From Bacteroidota bacterium (lineage in GTDB: Bacteria; Bacteroidota; Bacteroidia; Chitinophagales; Saprospiraceae): a stretch of DNA of 64,000 nucleotides. The stretch is from assembly GCA_020160935.1 (NCBI GenBank), contig JAIUPL010000015.1:1-64000 (forward strand). Direction: 5' to 3'. Positions 63,046 to 64,000 of the stretch are shown one piece after another. Position 1 is the stretch's first letter, and each line of letters begins with the position of its first letter. Position numbers and translations under genes: made by a program. A model generated the notes under the pieces. It saw only the letters and a program-made list of their open reading frames with translations, had not been told where the DNA came from and searched no databases.

Positions 63046-64000
63046 ATGCAATTCAACATACCGGACACAGGCCAGAAACGTGTAGTGATTGTCGGCGGCG
63101 GATTCGCCGGCCTCACGCTGGCCCGCAAACTCAGCAAGTCCAAGAAGTTTCAGATCGTCCTGATCGACAAAAACAACTACCACCAGTTCCAGCCGCTTTT
63201 TTATCAGGTAGCCATGGCAGGCCTGGAACCTTCGAGCATCGTTTTCCCGCTGCGCAAGGTGTTTCAAAACAACAAAGACGTATTGATTCGGGTCACCAAA
63301 GTCAAATCTGTCGACCCCGTTCAGCGTGAAATCCATACCGACATCGGCTCGCTGCACTACGATTACTTAGTACTGGCCATCGGAGCCGACACCAACTGGT
63401 ACGGCAACGAACAGGTGCGCGCCAATGCCATTCCCATGAAGTCGGTAAGTGAAGCGCTGTACCTGCGCAACACCATTTTTGAAGATTACGAACGCGCCGT
63501 GACGGCCCCCAACGCCGAAGAACGCCAGCACTACCTCGACATTGTGGTGGTAGGCGGCGGCCCGACCGGCGTGGAAGTAGCAGGCTCGCTGGCAGAAATG
63601 CGCAACCTCATCATCCCGAAAGATTACAGCGACCTCGACCGGCGCGAGATCAATATTCACCTTATCCACGGCGACCCGAGGCTGCTCAACACCATGTCGC
63701 CCCAGGCCTCCGAACAAGCGGAAAAATTCCTCCGTGAACTCGGCGTTCAACTCTGGATGGATAAAGTGGTAAAAAACTACGATGGCAAAACGGTGTTTGT
63801 AGACGACGGCTCCACGATCAGGGCCGACAAGGTTATCTGGGCTGCCGGCATCACCGGCAATACCGTCGAAGGGCTGCCGGAAGCCGCCCGAACCCGTGGC
63901 AATCGCCTGAAAACCAACGCGTTCAATGTCGTAGAAGGCACGGAAAACATTTATGCCCTCGGCGACATCGCCTTTCAGCAGCACGATACGCCCTGGCCCA
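63046..64000 (+). CDS. NDH-2-type NADH:quinone oxidoreductase (N-terminal part)
   Basis: 318 residues are visible from the ATG giving MQFNIPDTGQKR; the gene runs off the window. RVVIVGGGFAG near 12-22 is the FAD loop, LAIGADTNWYG follows, and DIVVVGGGPTGVEVAG is the NADH-binding loop. Near the window end NIYALGDIAF is the FAD-closing motif. The order and spacing fit type II NADH dehydrogenases, peripheral membrane enzymes that reduce quinone without pumping ions. Confidence 0.9.
   Translation, partial: MQFNIPDTGQKRVVIVGGGFAGLTLARKLSKSKKFQIVLIDKNNYHQFQPLFYQVAMAGLEPSSIVFPLRKVFQNNKDVLIRVTKVKSVDPVQREIHTDIGSLHYDYLVLAIGADTNWYGNEQVRANAIPMKSVSEALYLRNTIFEDYERAVTAPNAEERQHYLDIVVVGGGPTGVEVAGSLAEMRNLIIPKDYSDLDRREINIHLIHGDPRLLNTMSPQASEQAEKFLRELGVQLWMDKVVKNYDGKTVFVDDGSTIRADKVIWAAGITGNTVEGLPEAARTRGNRLKTNAFNVVEGTENIYALGDIAFQQHDTPWP

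Overview
The window looks like chromosome of a member of the Bacteroidota, most likely the Saprospiria (inference). Supporting signs are a C-terminal type IX secretion (T9SS) sorting domain in the first protein, two GldM-like proteins, families centred on this phylum (DUF3810, DUF3667, DUF5689), promoters of the form TTTG/TTG-N17..21-TAnnTTTG, few visible Shine-Dalgarno sites, and short intergenic tandem words. Base composition is about half GC. No transposase, integrase, phage gene, rRNA operon or CRISPR array was seen.

Layout. 0-10 kb: end of a surface protein, DUF3810 membrane protein, M14 peptidase, lpxH, DUF3667 protein, gatB, a small secreted protein and a NUDIX-like protein. 10-12.4 kb: a probable non-coding RNA, a serine hydrolase, and a promoter-driven pair of tRNA-like genes with very long variable arms. 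12.4-20.7 kb: DUF4139 protein, membrane protein, atpD-atpC, GH5 glycosidase, dnaN, SPOR/OmpA protein. 20.9-31.8 kb: a 1244-residue cytochrome/PA14/propeller/DUF1080 protein, PBP1A, a glycosyltransferase, then efp-accB-accC. 32-36.4 kb: a lower-GC PI-PLC-like protein, tRNA-Arg, a phosphoesterase and a secreted nuclease-like protein. 36.7-47 kb: TonB-dependent receptor with DUF5689 lipoprotein, cyclase, transglutaminase-like protein, rocD, lysA and an unrecognised secreted protein. 47-53.6 kb: ECF sigma factor with a tiny membrane protein, a membrane glycosyltransferase with TPRs, a methyltransferase and an acyl-CoA carboxyltransferase. 53.7-64 kb: copper cluster (HMA-AraC regulator, CopA, HMA chaperone), flavin monooxygenase, two GldM-like proteins, an unrecognised secreted protein, TRIC channel, MNT nucleotidyltransferase, and the start of an NDH-2-type dehydrogenase.

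The most striking feature runs through all the intergenic space. At least 17 long inverted repeats, with arms of about 25-78 bp (perfect over 76 bp in one case), sit between genes, usually touching or overlapping the flanking stop codons. Arms are built from short element-specific words such as GTGAGAGA, GTTATTG, GAGTTAT, GTTGAG or GATTTAAG. Eight of them carry a related loop motif, TTTYGGY followed by CAC or CTC, and two elements share a loop in opposite orientation. Solo half-elements occur at seven more gene ends. I read these as one modular family of gene-end hairpins of unknown origin. It is the best candidate here for an undescribed system, together with the tRNA-like pair at 11.55-11.87 kb.
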